Shown here: in pieces, positions 43,826-53,092 of the stretch
Position numbering within the stretch: the stretch's first letter is position 1
Layout of the letters: every line of letters begins with the position of its first letter
Origin: Paenibacillus sp. BIHB 4019
Lineage (GTDB): Bacteria; Bacillota; Bacilli; Paenibacillales; Paenibacillaceae
Assembly: GCF_002741035.1 (NCBI RefSeq)
Contig: NZ_CP016808.1
Span: 248,001 to 312,000 of the forward strand
Reading direction: 5' to 3'
Length of the DNA: 64,000 nt
The notes under the pieces: model-generated
Database searches by the model: none
What the model saw: only the letters and a program-made list of their open reading frames with translations
Told to the model about the DNA's origin: nothing
Position numbers and translations under genes: made by a program

Positions 43826-44605
43826 TCACCCTTTCGTGACAGCAAGCCGGGCATTTCCGCCACGCTCAAGAAAGGCAAGCCGACCGCCATAGGTTTGCTG
43901 GAGCATTTGCTGGGTAAATACTTGCTCGGTTTTGCCATATGCCTGAAGCTCCACATTGAGCAGCAGCACAGAGTCAAAATATTCCTCGACCGTCGCCAAA
44001 TCGTGATGGACGACGATAACCGTTTTGCCCTGCCGCTTCAGTTCTTGCAGCAAAGTAATAATCGCCTTCTCGGTTGCCGCATCAACTCCTGCGAACGGTT
44101 CATCCATGAAATACAGCTTGGCGTCCTGCACGAGCGCCCGCGCCAGAAATACCCGCTGCTGCTGGCCGCCGGACAGCTGGCTAATTTGCCTTGTGGCGAA
44201 ATCCGCCATGCCGACCTTCGCCAAACATTCCATCGCAAGCCTGCGCTCCTTCGCGCCCGGGCGTCCGAACAAGCCCAGATGGCCGTAACGGCCCATCATG
44301 ACCACATCCAGCGCATTCGTTGGGAAATCCCAATCAACCGACTCCCGCTGCGGCACATATCCGATTAGCCTGCGCTGCTGGCGGTACGGCTTTCCGTAAA
44401 TGAGCACTTCCCCGCTGAGGCGAGGAATAAGGCCGAGCGCCGCTTTCATGAGCGTGGACTTGCCTGCTCCATTCGGCCCGATTACGCCGATCAGCTCCCC
44501 TTCTGCTACGGAGAAAGATACGCTGCGCAGCACCGGTTTTTTCTGGTAAGCTACGCTTAAGCCTTCAATGGTCAAAGGAGCTGCCGTTTTCAAATGATTT
44601 TTCAT
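43826..44605 (-). CDS. mntB: Metal ABC transporter ATP-binding protein
   Basis: About 259 residues with all ABC ATPase motifs: Walker A GPNGAGKSTLM, Q-loop GYVPQRESVDWDF, signature LSGGQQQR, Walker B LYFMDEPFAG and switch VVHHDL. The second ATG (44605) is preferred because GAGAGG lies only 2 nt before the first (44614). Confidence 0.9.
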   Translation of the reverse strand: MKNHLKTAAPLTIEGLSVAYQKKPVLRSVSFSVAEGELIGVIGPNGAGKSTLMKAALGLIPRLSGEVLIYGKPYRQQRRLIGYVPQRESVDWDFPTNALDVVMMGRYGHLGLFGRPGAKERRLAMECLAKVGMADFATRQISQLSGGQQQRVFLARALVQDAKLYFMDEPFAGVDAATEKAIITLLQELKRQGKTVIVVHHDLATVEEYFDSVLLLNVELQAYGKTEQVFTQQMLQQTYGGRLAFLERGGNARLAVTKG

Positions 44606-44633
44606 AGTCGCCATCGCCTCTCACTGCTTCTTG

Positions 44634-45587
44634 TTATTTGAGTGCATTAACAATTGTATCTACGTTATGTTTAACCATACCAATATAAGTACCTTCTACC
44701 GTTCCCGGATCACCCATTGCGTCAGAGAACAATTCGCCGCCAATCGTTACCTCATGTCCTAATTGGCGTGCACCCTCAATAACGGAATCGATGGATTTGC
44801 GCGGAACGCTGGATTCAATGAATACCGCTTTAATTTGTTTTTCAACGAGGAAATCCCTCAGCTCGCTCACATCTTTCGATCCATACTCCGACATCGTATT
44901 CATTCCCTGCAAGCCTGTGACCTCTAGGCCATATGCAGCACCGAAATATCCGAAGGCATCATGCGCCGTTACGAGAATTCTGCCATTCTCAGGAATCGTT
45001 GCGATTTGCTCACGGGCATATTGGTCAAGCTCTTCAAGCTTTGCGAGGTAAACCTCCGCCCGTTCCTTGTAGCCCGCCTCATTCGCTGGGTCCTTCTCCA
45101 CTAGCGTATCGCGTATCACTTCGGTGGCCGACATCCACAGCTTTACATTGAACCAGATATGCGGATCATGTGTAGTGGTGTCGCCGTTCGGATTGCCATG
45201 CAGCTCCGCTTCTGGAATTTGCGAGGAAACCGCTACCGTCGGTTTTTGCTTCTCCAGCTTCTCGAACATCTCTCCCATTTTCCCTTCCAAGTGCAAGCCG
45301 TTATAAAAAATAATATCCGCCTGATCCAGCTTCTTTACATCGCCTTGGGATGCTTTGTATAAATGGGGATCGATGCCCGACCCCATAAGTCCTGTTACAA
45401 CAACATCGTCTCCGCCAACCTCTGCCGCCACATCCGCAATCATTCCGGTCGTCGCCGTTATGTTTAACTTTCCATCCCCGCTCGCCGTTTCGCTTCCATT
45501 GCTGCCGCTTGCACAGCCCGCCATTATAACTGCGGATAAAGCCAAAAACATCAACATCATAATTAACCTCTTTAACGCCGAATTCAT
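44634..45587 (-). CDS. mntA: Metal-binding lipoprotein of the ABC transporter (TroA/MntA-like)
   Basis: A cluster A-I substrate-binding lipoprotein of about 317 residues with lipobox IMAGC. The likely metal ligands are the His of GIDPHLY, of HDPHIWF and of TAHDAFGYF plus the Asp of LFSDAMG, the His3-Asp set of TroA. Start 45587 (MNSALKRL) is chosen because AAGGAG is 6 nt upstream. A promoter with a candidate MntR site lies 110-140 bases upstream, so repression by Mn is likely; Zn use cannot be ruled out. Confidence 0.88.
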   Translation of the reverse strand: MNSALKRLIMMLMFLALSAVIMAGCASGSNGSETASGDGKLNITATTGMIADVAAEVGGDDVVVTGLMGSGIDPHLYKASQGDVKKLDQADIIFYNGLHLEGKMGEMFEKLEKQKPTVAVSSQIPEAELHGNPNGDTTTHDPHIWFNVKLWMSATEVIRDTLVEKDPANEAGYKERAEVYLAKLEELDQYAREQIATIPENGRILVTAHDAFGYFGAAYGLEVTGLQGMNTMSEYGSKDVSELRDFLVEKQIKAVFIESSVPRKSIDSVIEGARQLGHEVTIGGELFSDAMGDPGTVEGTYIGMVKHNVDTIVNALK

Positions 45588-45696
45588 TTTACGCTCCTTC
45601 TTCATGTTTCCAATCCCCTGCCTATCTATTTGTTTTGTTAGCGTTGATTTATTTTGCCTATGCGAATTTAAGTTAGCTAAGCGCCTCTTTGTTTAT

Positions 45697-45725
45697 ATTA
45701 TACAAAAAAGTTTCTCTAGTGCAAC
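45697..45725 (-). promoter_or_regulatory. Promoter of the metal ABC operon with candidate MntR operator
   Basis: On the minus strand TTGCAC (45719-45724), 16 bases, TATAAT (45697-45702). Over the -35 region GTTGCACTAGAGAAAC (45710-45725) matches my recollection of the B. subtilis mntA MntR box (TTTGCATGAGGGAAAC) at 12 of 16 positions. Confidence 0.6.
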
Positions 45726-45736
45726 ATTTATTTTAA

Positions 45737-45777
45737 AAAAAGGCCTTTCCAAGCAGCAGCGCTGTTGAAAAGACCCT
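45737..45777 (-). terminator. Terminator after the class B PBP gene
   Basis: On the minus strand AAGGGTCTTTTCAA, a GCGCTG-type loop and TTGGAAAGGCCTT are followed by a T-run. Confidence 0.75.
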
Positions 45778-45800
45778 TTAGAATAAGCTATTCATCTAGA

Positions 45801-47861
45801 TTATTGCACCGTTGTTTCCGTTCCGGCAGCACCTGTCTCAGCCGAAGTTGCGACATCCTTTGCCTTTCCAGGAGTGCCGTTCAGACCAACCTCATAATCA
45901 TAGGCATCAAAAATTTTGCGGGCAACCGGCGCTGCCGCCCAGCCGCCAAAACCGCCGTCCGGCATAATGACTGCAACCGCGAGCTTAGGATTGTTAGCAG
46001 GAGCATACGCGATAAACACACCGTTATCCGCCGTTCTGCCTTTAACGGACGATTGTGCCGTCCCTGTTTTACGATTAAAGGTGTAGCTTACGCCATCGAA
46101 GCCTTGCACGCCAACTTTCCCCATGCCTGTCTCGATTTCTTTCCAATACGCATCAGGAAGGTCTACTGTATTGAGCACCACTGGCTCAAACGCCTGCACA
46201 ACATTGCCCGAGGAATCCTTGATTTCATTCACAAATTGAGGCTTCATGCGCTTGCCATGATTAGCCAGCATCGAAACATATTGTACCAATTGCAAGGCGG
46301 TATAACGAGCCTGTTGGCCGAATGAAGCACGAATAAGTGCGGATTGCGCACTTGCCGTCTCAAATTCGTGATAATAATCGACGCTGCCTTTTTTCTCCAT
46401 GCGAAGTCCGCTTTCTGTAGACACGCCTAACCCAAATTCCTTCATGTATTTATCCCAAACATCGATACCCTCGACACCGGGATATTTTTGGTTCAGCCTG
46501 CTGCCGACCATCGCCGCCATGAAAGGATTAGATGACTTTTCAATCGCTCTTGCCGGATCAAGCGCCCCATAGACGTGACCGCCCGCATTTCGGATTGGAA
46601 CCTCATGGCCTGCTTTACCAAATGTAAATAAACCCGTATCGTTGTAAACAGACTCGGTTGTAAACAACCCTTCGTTTAGGCCAATTAGAACGGAAAGCGG
46701 CTTGAGCGTCGATCCCGGCGGGACGAGGGAAGAAGGATGGCTTTTGCGTTCCTCATCCGAATCGTACTTAGGATATACCTCCGTAATCGTTCCGTTGTTT
46801 ACTACATTTTCAATATTGTCATAATCCTTTTGGCTAATGCTGCCGCCAGCCCAAATGTTCGGATCATAGTCCGGCATGCTAGCCATTGCGACTACTTTGC
46901 CCGTCTCTACTTCCATCGCGACTGCAAAGCCGATTTTCGCATAAGGCGCCCGTTCAGCAGATAATGATGAAGTACTGATTTTCCTAATCTGATCCATAAT
47001 GGCCTGCTCTGTCGTTTGCTGCACGCCCCGATTAATCGTCAGGTAAAGGTCATCGCCTTTTTCCGGATTCGTAATTTGCACAGGACCAACGATAACCTCC
47101 TGGTTGTTGACCGGATAGCTCTTCAGCCCATTTTTGCCACGCAAAATATCCTGGTACAATAACTCGAGTCCGTCAAACCCGACCTCTTCATCCTCTAAAT
47201 ATTGGAGCTGCGGGTCTTTTTCCTGAGCTTTCTCCCCATAAAAATCCAAGTTTTCTCTTACACCTTTATATTTTTTCAAGTAACCGACCAGTTGGACCGC
47301 AGTCGTATCCTGACTATAGTGACGTACGCTTTCCTCCATAATATCTAGACCGACAAAGCTGCTTTTATTGCCGAGAAAATAAGCAATTTCATCATTCGTC
47401 AGCCCCGTTTTAATCCGTCTTGGCGTTGAAATCGTATTGAGCCTAAACCCTAAATCCATCTGCATAATGACATCTTCCACTGTCATTTTCAATTCTGAAT
47501 CTCCGTATTTATCAAAAACTTCTACGAGCCTGGTCGCTTCCTCAGTAGCAAGCTTCTTAAGCTCTGCCGTTTTATAATTCGGCGGAATGCTGAAATAAAG
47601 CGACTGTGTCGAAGTCGAATACGCAATGGCTTTCCCTTCGGAGTCGTAAATATTGCCGCGGATCGGCGCGATTTTCACATTGCGTGTGCTTTTCTTGCTG
47701 CCCGCCGCACTAAGCGTCGGTCCTTCCACAAACTGCAAAATTGCCAATTGAATAATCAATACGCTGAACAAACCGAAGACGATAAAGAAAAATAAGTTCA
47801 GGCGAAAGGAGAAATGGCGTTTATTATTAATTTCCCTTTTCTGTGGATCATCCGTCAACAT
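45801..47861 (-). CDS. Class B penicillin-binding protein (transpeptidase, PBP2-type)
   Basis: A 686-residue peptidoglycan transpeptidase: short cytoplasmic N-terminus, one membrane helix (about 25-45), dimerisation domain starting RGNIYDSEG, then the transpeptidase with PPGSTLKPL (nucleophile Ser), SSNPF (SxN) and RKTGTAQ (KTG). The length and the QDTTAVQLVGY segment fit the PBP2/PbpA elongation group. GTG-AGC precedes the chosen ATG at 47861, with GAGGTG upstream. It follows the transglutaminase gene closely. Confidence 0.92.
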   Translation of the reverse strand: MLTDDPQKREINNKRHFSFRLNLFFFIVFGLFSVLIIQLAILQFVEGPTLSAAGSKKSTRNVKIAPIRGNIYDSEGKAIAYSTSTQSLYFSIPPNYKTAELKKLATEEATRLVEVFDKYGDSELKMTVEDVIMQMDLGFRLNTISTPRRIKTGLTNDEIAYFLGNKSSFVGLDIMEESVRHYSQDTTAVQLVGYLKKYKGVRENLDFYGEKAQEKDPQLQYLEDEEVGFDGLELLYQDILRGKNGLKSYPVNNQEVIVGPVQITNPEKGDDLYLTINRGVQQTTEQAIMDQIRKISTSSLSAERAPYAKIGFAVAMEVETGKVVAMASMPDYDPNIWAGGSISQKDYDNIENVVNNGTITEVYPKYDSDEERKSHPSSLVPPGSTLKPLSVLIGLNEGLFTTESVYNDTGLFTFGKAGHEVPIRNAGGHVYGALDPARAIEKSSNPFMAAMVGSRLNQKYPGVEGIDVWDKYMKEFGLGVSTESGLRMEKKGSVDYYHEFETASAQSALIRASFGQQARYTALQLVQYVSMLANHGKRMKPQFVNEIKDSSGNVVQAFEPVVLNTVDLPDAYWKEIETGMGKVGVQGFDGVSYTFNRKTGTAQSSVKGRTADNGVFIAYAPANNPKLAVAVIMPDGGFGGWAAAPVARKIFDAYDYEVGLNGTPGKAKDVATSAETGAAGTETTVQ

Positions 47862-47879
47862 GCTCACCTCAATTATGAA

Positions 47880-49058
47880 TTAAATACTCAGCTGCTTATC
47901 CCGGATATGCGTCTGTTCAAAGTCCGGCGAATTAAACCAATCGCCCGAAGAAGCCCAAGTGGCATCCAGCGGCAGCCATTTCCCATTAATCAACACTTCA
48001 TTCCATGCATGGGGGCCAAAGCCGCCCTTCCCATCTGCGCCAAGCCCCGTTACGACCCGTACCTCGACGTCTATCGCTCGCGCCATCATGTCATACAATC
48101 TCGCAACATCGATGCAAACACCTTTTCTCGTATCGAATGTGTTTTGCGGCGATTGCTCCTGCCAAATGCCCTGTTCCTCATAATTGCGGGCCTTGTCCCA
48201 ATCATAAGCAATTCGCGTACCTATCCACGCATACAGCGCTCTTGCCTTCTCCTCATCGGTCGCTGCATCCTTGGCGACCTGCACCGCCGCCTGCTCAATG
48301 TCTGCAGGAATGGCATAATCGATCACTTCGTATTTTCGCTGTAAAATGTTTTGGAATTCCGCCTGCATCGCCTCAGCCAAAACAGGACCGCGTCCAGCGA
48401 GCATATCGCCCGCAACCGGCTCAAGCAGCACTGCAGCCTGCGTATACAGAGGCGATTGCTTTATCGTCTGTGCCCCAACCCCATTAGGCAGCAAGGATAC
48501 ATACACGAACAGGACGCCAATGATTATGGAGGCACGGCCTGCGCCATGGATGCCTCCTAACACAGCTCCAAAAACGCGGCTTGCCGCCCGCTGCCTCGGA
48601 AGCGCCATTCGCCGCTCCTGCTGTTGCCCATCCCCGTCTAGATGAACCCTTCGCCTAAATATAAGCTCAAACAGCGGGTTCAGCCCGGAGGCAGCTACTC
48701 GCAGCAGCAAATAAATGAACAAAAACAGCACGACATAACGTAGCAGCGCAAAATCCCTTATGCTCGTTATCAACGTGTACCAAACCTGCTCAATTGACCC
48801 CAGCGCTCTTCCAGGGACGATAACATGCTTCCTCAGCATATCGGCTGCGACTGGAGAAAGCTTTCCCGCCCAATGCGACGCGAGAACAAGACAAGCGACG
48901 ATGACGATGCTTTCCCACACAAAAAAGAAAAGACGCCTCGCCGATCCCGATGCGCCTCTAATCAAACCCTGAATGAGCGAGACGAGGAGCACCAGGAGTA
49001 CGGCAGCAGTGACAGGCTCCATCATGCTTTGGCCGCCTGTCTGAATCCATTCCGTCAT
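47880..49058 (-). CDS. CvpA-like membrane domain fused to a transglutaminase-like domain
   Basis: A 392-residue protein. The first about 210 residues carry about five hydrophobic helices with GAVLGGIHGAGRASII, resembling the CvpA membrane family. After a helical linker, residues about 260-392 form a transglutaminase-like Cys protease fold with the triad in RKGVCIDVA, FGPHAWNEV and PLDATWAS. A GAGGGGG ribosome site precedes the ATG. It is 19 bases upstream of the PBP gene, suggesting a role in wall or spore-envelope cross-linking; substrate unknown. Confidence 0.75.
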   Translation of the reverse strand: MTEWIQTGGQSMMEPVTAAVLLVLLVSLIQGLIRGASGSARRLFFFVWESIVIVACLVLASHWAGKLSPVAADMLRKHVIVPGRALGSIEQVWYTLITSIRDFALLRYVVLFLFIYLLLRVAASGLNPLFELIFRRRVHLDGDGQQQERRMALPRQRAASRVFGAVLGGIHGAGRASIIIGVLFVYVSLLPNGVGAQTIKQSPLYTQAAVLLEPVAGDMLAGRGPVLAEAMQAEFQNILQRKYEVIDYAIPADIEQAAVQVAKDAATDEEKARALYAWIGTRIAYDWDKARNYEEQGIWQEQSPQNTFDTRKGVCIDVARLYDMMARAIDVEVRVVTGLGADGKGGFGPHAWNEVLINGKWLPLDATWASSGDWFNSPDFEQTHIRDKQLSI

Positions 49059-49111
49059 TCCGATAATCCCCCTCGTTCATTGCTCAAAAACTTTATTTAT
49101 AGTAAAAGTGC

Positions 49112-49573
49112 TTATTGTTTGTTTTGTTTGGCTTGATCAATAATCGATTGAATCGTCTCGTCAATTTGCAGCTTAAACAAGTCATTGCCGCGGTAAGATA
49201 CGGAAACCTCATTCGTTCCCGGCACGCCAGTCAGTGCTACGCTATCTGTAGCTACCGTATAGGAGCCATCTTCATTTGTCGTAAACTTGGCGTTCTTCGC
49301 TTCGCCGATCATAGCCGAAATCGCTTCCTGCTTAAGGCTTCCCGTTGTTTCCTCCAGCTTTGTGCCAAATGCCTTCAAATCCTCCATCGTATACCCGCTA
49401 TAGACGATAACGCCAAACACTATGACGGCGACTAAAGCCCATTTCACAACGGTTTTGACGATACGGATAACAAGCAGCAGCACAACAAGGGCAATAGCGA
49501 GCACAAACCAATGGTCCTTCAAAAAATCGCTCCAAGTATTCCAATCATAACTTGAAAAATCCAGAAACTCCAA
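49112..49573 (-). CDS. Small membrane protein of unknown function
   Basis: A 153-residue protein with hydrophobic segments at about 22-40 (WFVLAIALVVLLLVIRIV) and about 45-60, then a soluble beta-containing tail. A TTG start at 49573 follows GGAGGGG by 5 nt. It is not recognised. It lies upstream of the transglutaminase-PBP pair in the same direction and may belong to that operon. Confidence 0.75.
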   Translation of the reverse strand: MEFLDFSSYDWNTWSDFLKDHWFVLAIALVVLLLVIRIVKTVVKWALVAVIVFGVIVYSGYTMEDLKAFGTKLEETTGSLKQEAISAMIGEAKNAKFTTNEDGSYTVATDSVALTGVPGTNEVSVSYRGNDLFKLQIDETIQSIIDQAKQNKQ

Positions 49574-49800
49574 CCTGACCCCTCCTATTATAACGTGCGG
49601 ACACTGCTATTATCAAACATTATACCCCAGCTGCAATCCAGCGTAAACGCTAGACGCCTTGCTTTATGCAGACATATCCTGTCCGACCTTGGCGTACAAG
49701 TAAATTATATGGCTCAGGGGCATGGCCTATGAATGGAACGAGCGTTACCGTCATCGATGCACGCCCTGCTAAGCTGATAACAATCTGGAGGTGAAGCCTG

Positions 49801-50967
49801 ATGAAAACCGCCATCTGGCTCTATTTTTTTCTGTTCGTCGCCTTTTTTGATTTGCATGCTCAATATCCGATTTTGACGCCTTTCGCCATCTCGCTTGGCG
49901 CAGCGCCCTCGTTCATTGGGCTGATGATGGGCATGTATTCCATTACGCATCTGCCTGGCAATCTCATTGCCGGCTATGGCGTGGACCGCTTTGGCAGCAG
50001 GCTGTTTATCGTGTTCAGCTTGCTTGGAGCCGGGGTCATCCTTTTGTTTCAAGCCCAAGTGACGAATCCTTGGCAGCTGCTTGTCCTTCGCTCCATAAGC
50101 GGCTTCGTGCTCGCCTTCCTCTCCCCAGCCTGCCTTGCCTTGCTTGCCCGCATGACTAGCAATCGCACCGAGCAGGGCAAGCTCATGGCCGGCAATGGGC
50201 TCGTACATACGCTGGCAACCGTCGTTTCCCCAGCAGCAGGCGCTTATATGGTGGCTAAAATCGGCTTCACCACCGCATTTTATATGCTGGGCTGGATATT
50301 AATCGTTACTGCGATATGCGCGCTGTTTTTCATCCGCGACATCCCGGCAGCTGCCGTTCCTGTCACTTCTGCCGCAGCGCAATATCAGAAATTGCCTTCC
50401 CCAGCAGCCTCCGATTCAAAGTCGGTTTCTTGGCTGATTTATGTATTGCCGGTCGGCATCAGCTGTGCACAGGGCATCCTGTCCTTCGAGCTGCCGCTCA
50501 TGGCGACGACGACTGCGGGCATGCTGACGACAGGCTTGCTTTTTTCCGTGGTCAGCCTCGGTGCATTAATTACGCTCAGCATGCTGTTTCTCAACCGCTT
50601 CTCCGCCTATCGCCGTACTTTATGGGGAGCGCTCGCACTGGCTTTAATTTATTTCACAATAGCCGCTGATTCGCCGCTGCCCTTCGCCGTCATGCTGCTG
50701 CTGGTTGGCATGGCCAAAGGCATTGTCATTCCCGCCATTTCAATATTGCTTATTGAGCTAAGTGGCGGGGCACGCTATGGACGAACCTTCTCTACTCTGT
50801 CCATTGCCTATTCGATTGGAGCCTTTCTCGGCCCGATGCTTGCTGGTCAGCTGCGCAACTATATGTCGCCGTACTATATTGCATTTCTAGTCCTGATGCT
50901 CGCTGTGTCGATTCTCCCTTTCCACCGCCGCAGCCCGCTCGTTACACGAACCCATTTTTCATCATGA
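49801..50967 (+). CDS. MFS transporter
   Basis: A 388-residue, 12-helix major-facilitator protein. The A-like loop GYGVDRFGSRLF and the second-half repeat are visible. GGAGGTGAAG precedes the ATG. Substrate cannot be read. Several short overlapping frames on the other strand are artefacts. Confidence 0.88.
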   Translation: MKTAIWLYFFLFVAFFDLHAQYPILTPFAISLGAAPSFIGLMMGMYSITHLPGNLIAGYGVDRFGSRLFIVFSLLGAGVILLFQAQVTNPWQLLVLRSISGFVLAFLSPACLALLARMTSNRTEQGKLMAGNGLVHTLATVVSPAAGAYMVAKIGFTTAFYMLGWILIVTAICALFFIRDIPAAAVPVTSAAAQYQKLPSPAASDSKSVSWLIYVLPVGISCAQGILSFELPLMATTTAGMLTTGLLFSVVSLGALITLSMLFLNRFSAYRRTLWGALALALIYFTIAADSPLPFAVMLLLVGMAKGIVIPAISILLIELSGGARYGRTFSTLSIAYSIGAFLGPMLAGQLRNYMSPYYIAFLVLMLAVSILPFHRRSPLVTRTHFSS

Positions 50968-51009
50968 CCGCTGCAAGCTTTTCCCCTTGTAATTTGATAC
51001 ACTGGAAGC

Positions 51010-51060
51010 AAGGTGAAACGGCTGTCGCCGTCTTTTGGCGGCGCGGCGCGTTTCAGTCCG
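51010..51060. repeat. Dispersed GC-rich intergenic repeat, copy 5
   Basis: GGTGAAACGGCTGTCGCCGT, then CTTTTGGCGGCGCGGCGCG and TTTCAGTCC. It is nearly identical in its core to the copy at 29.03 kb and precedes the TOPRIM gene. Confidence 0.8.
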
Positions 51061-51128
51061 GCAAATATAAGCCCATCTATAGTGTGAAGCTTATATGTGG
51101 TTATATTAAAAAAAACAAGGTGATCAGC

Positions 51129-51488
51129 ATGATAAACATTGCGATTATTGTGGAAGGCAAAAATGATAAAAGCCGAGTTAGGCGCGTGCTTGACGAAAGC
51201 ATTCCGATCTATTGCACCTACGGCACCCCGGGAACGGAGCAGCTTGAGAAGCTGCGCAAGCAAATCGCCGAGCGAGACGTTTATATTTTCACAGACAATG
51301 ATTCCTCAGGAAAACGCATTCGGGGCATGCTGCGTGATGTATTCCCTGATGCCGAACATATTTATACGCGGCGCGGCTATTCAGGCGTTGAGCATACACC
51401 CGAGGAATACGTTATCGCCCAATTGGAAAAAGCGGGATTAGAGGAACATATTCTGTATCCTCCTCCCGCTCCTGCCCCGCATGATTAA
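51129..51488 (+). CDS. Small TOPRIM-domain protein
   Basis: A 119-residue stand-alone TOPRIM fold: VEGKNDKSRV (catalytic Glu) and IFTDNDSSGKRIR (Asp-x-Asp). It is related to the M5-type RNase/primase TOPRIM group (B. subtilis YusF-like). AAGGTGAT lies 5-6 nt before the ATG at 51129. Its last four bases overlap the convergent AEC gene. Confidence 0.85.
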   Translation: MINIAIIVEGKNDKSRVRRVLDESIPIYCTYGTPGTEQLEKLRKQIAERDVYIFTDNDSSGKRIRGMLRDVFPDAEHIYTRRGYSGVEHTPEEYVIAQLEKAGLEEHILYPPPAPAPHD

Positions 51489-52429
51489 ATATGAAGTATA
51501 AAAATAACGAATGATACCGTCACAATACTGAACACCGTTGATAAAAATACCGCCTGTGAAGCAAATTCCGGCTCATTGTCGAATTCCACCGCCAGCAGCA
51601 CGCTGCTCAGCGAGGTCGGCACCGAGGCCGAAACGATTAGCGCCGCTGTCGTCAGCCTGTCGAATACGAACAGTCCTGTGGCGCTAATCAACCAAATAGC
51701 AAGAGCTGCCAGCAGCGGGCCTCCTATTAGCCGAAGCACGTTCGACAGCAGCACATTTCCAAGCAGGCGCTTGTCAAACCGCCACTTCATGCTGCCCAGC
51801 TGGACGCCGAGCGTAATGAGCGCTGTTCCAATAAATCCGTTTGCCAAATATTCAATCGGCGTTTGCAGCGGCTGCGGCATCTCTACGTCCAGCCCTTTTA
51901 ATAAAAAAGCGAGCGGAATGACATAAATAATCGGCATCGAAAAAATCGTCTTCAGCGTATCGCGCCATGACAGCTTATGAGCATTCACGCTGTAAATGCC
52001 GAACGTATTCGGCAAAAAGGACTGTGTCGTCATGACCAATATTTGCACCGCCAGCGTCATCGGGTTCCCCGCAAACGCCAGCTGATTGAGCGGTATGCCG
52101 TAATTGGCACTATTGTAGAACAGCACGCTGTTGCGCATGGAGCCGCGCATGCCACCTTGCAGCCCTCGCATTTTCACAACGACCTCTACCGCTAAAGCTT
52201 GCAGCAGCATGAAAATAACGACAAACAGCAGCACCTTCCATATTAGGCTCATTTCCAGCTCCGTCGTACGCAGCAGCTGAAAAATAACGGCCGGCGAAAA
52301 AACATAAAAATTCAGCTTGGATAAGGTTTTGATGTCCAAAGAAAAAAGCCGCTGCATTGAGAAGCCAATAGCTATCATCAATGTAAGCGGCGCAACATTA
52401 CTCCATAAAATATGATAAAAGATAGCCAT
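51485..52429 (-). CDS. AEC-family membrane transporter
   Basis: A 314-residue protein with ten hydrophobic helices of the auxin-efflux-carrier-like family (NSVLFYNSANYGIPLNQLAF, LIVSASVPTSLSSVLLAVEF). These export or exchange organic acids and similar compounds. Substrate unknown. Confidence 0.88.
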   Translation of the reverse strand: MAIFYHILWSNVAPLTLMIAIGFSMQRLFSLDIKTLSKLNFYVFSPAVIFQLLRTTELEMSLIWKVLLFVVIFMLLQALAVEVVVKMRGLQGGMRGSMRNSVLFYNSANYGIPLNQLAFAGNPMTLAVQILVMTTQSFLPNTFGIYSVNAHKLSWRDTLKTIFSMPIIYVIPLAFLLKGLDVEMPQPLQTPIEYLANGFIGTALITLGVQLGSMKWRFDKRLLGNVLLSNVLRLIGGPLLAALAIWLISATGLFVFDRLTTAALIVSASVPTSLSSVLLAVEFDNEPEFASQAVFLSTVFSIVTVSFVIFILHI

Positions 52430-52431
52430 CG

Positions 52432-53052
52432 CTATTCCTTCGCAAGCCGCTTCATATCCGCAACGATGCTTTCCGGCGTCAATTCTTCATCGCTTCCAGA
52501 AATCCATTTGCGAATTTGGCCTGTTTTGTCCACCAGAGTAATGACATTCATATGCGTAAAGCCGGTTCCTTCTTTGTCCTTAATGGCACTGGCGCCAAAA
52601 TCCTGGGCAAGCTTGATGGCCGCCTGCGGATCATCCCCCCGCAAAAACGTCCAGCCTTCATTCAGCTTCGCATAATTGCGCTCCGCGAACGCCTTAATAA
52701 CCTCCGTCGTATCACGCTCGGGGTCGAACGTAATCGAGATCATTTCGGCATCTGTGCCAAGTATGCCTTCCTTCTCCAACCCTTCCTGCACCTGTGACAA
52801 CAGGAACGTCGTTGGCGGACATACATCCGGGCAATTGGCAAAATAAAAATAAACCAATCTCGCTTTGCCATTCGTCGATTCCTTCGACACCGTGTTGCCG
52901 TCCAAATCCGTAAGCTCAAAGGCCGGCGCTTCTTGCAGAACCGGCATCGGCGCTTCCGGTTTAAATACATTGGTCATTAATAAATAAATGCCCATCCCCA
53001 GGCAAAGTGCCAGCACAGCGATTTTGAAGCTATGCTTTTTCAAAAAATCCAT
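52432..53052 (-). CDS. SCO1/SenC-type copper chaperone
   Basis: A 206-residue membrane-anchored thioredoxin fold (one N-terminal helix). Copper ligands are present: FANCPDVCPP (CxxxCP) and the His of GTGFTHMNVI. Sco proteins load copper in cytochrome oxidase. The ATG at 53052 has GGGAGG 9 nt upstream. It lies next to ctaB, supporting the oxidase role. Confidence 0.92.
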   Translation of the reverse strand: MDFLKKHSFKIAVLALCLGMGIYLLMTNVFKPEAPMPVLQEAPAFELTDLDGNTVSKESTNGKARLVYFYFANCPDVCPPTTFLLSQVQEGLEKEGILGTDAEMISITFDPERDTTEVIKAFAERNYAKLNEGWTFLRGDDPQAAIKLAQDFGASAIKDKEGTGFTHMNVITLVDKTGQIRKWISGSDEELTPESIVADMKRLAKE

Positions 53053-53092
53053 AATCCCCATCCTCCCATGAAGCTTGTCCAGAAATGATGCG

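Noticed and set aside
49714..50208. Minus-strand 164-residue frame
   Set aside because: It is a shadow of the MFS transporter gene, which has a clear ribosome site and 12 helices.
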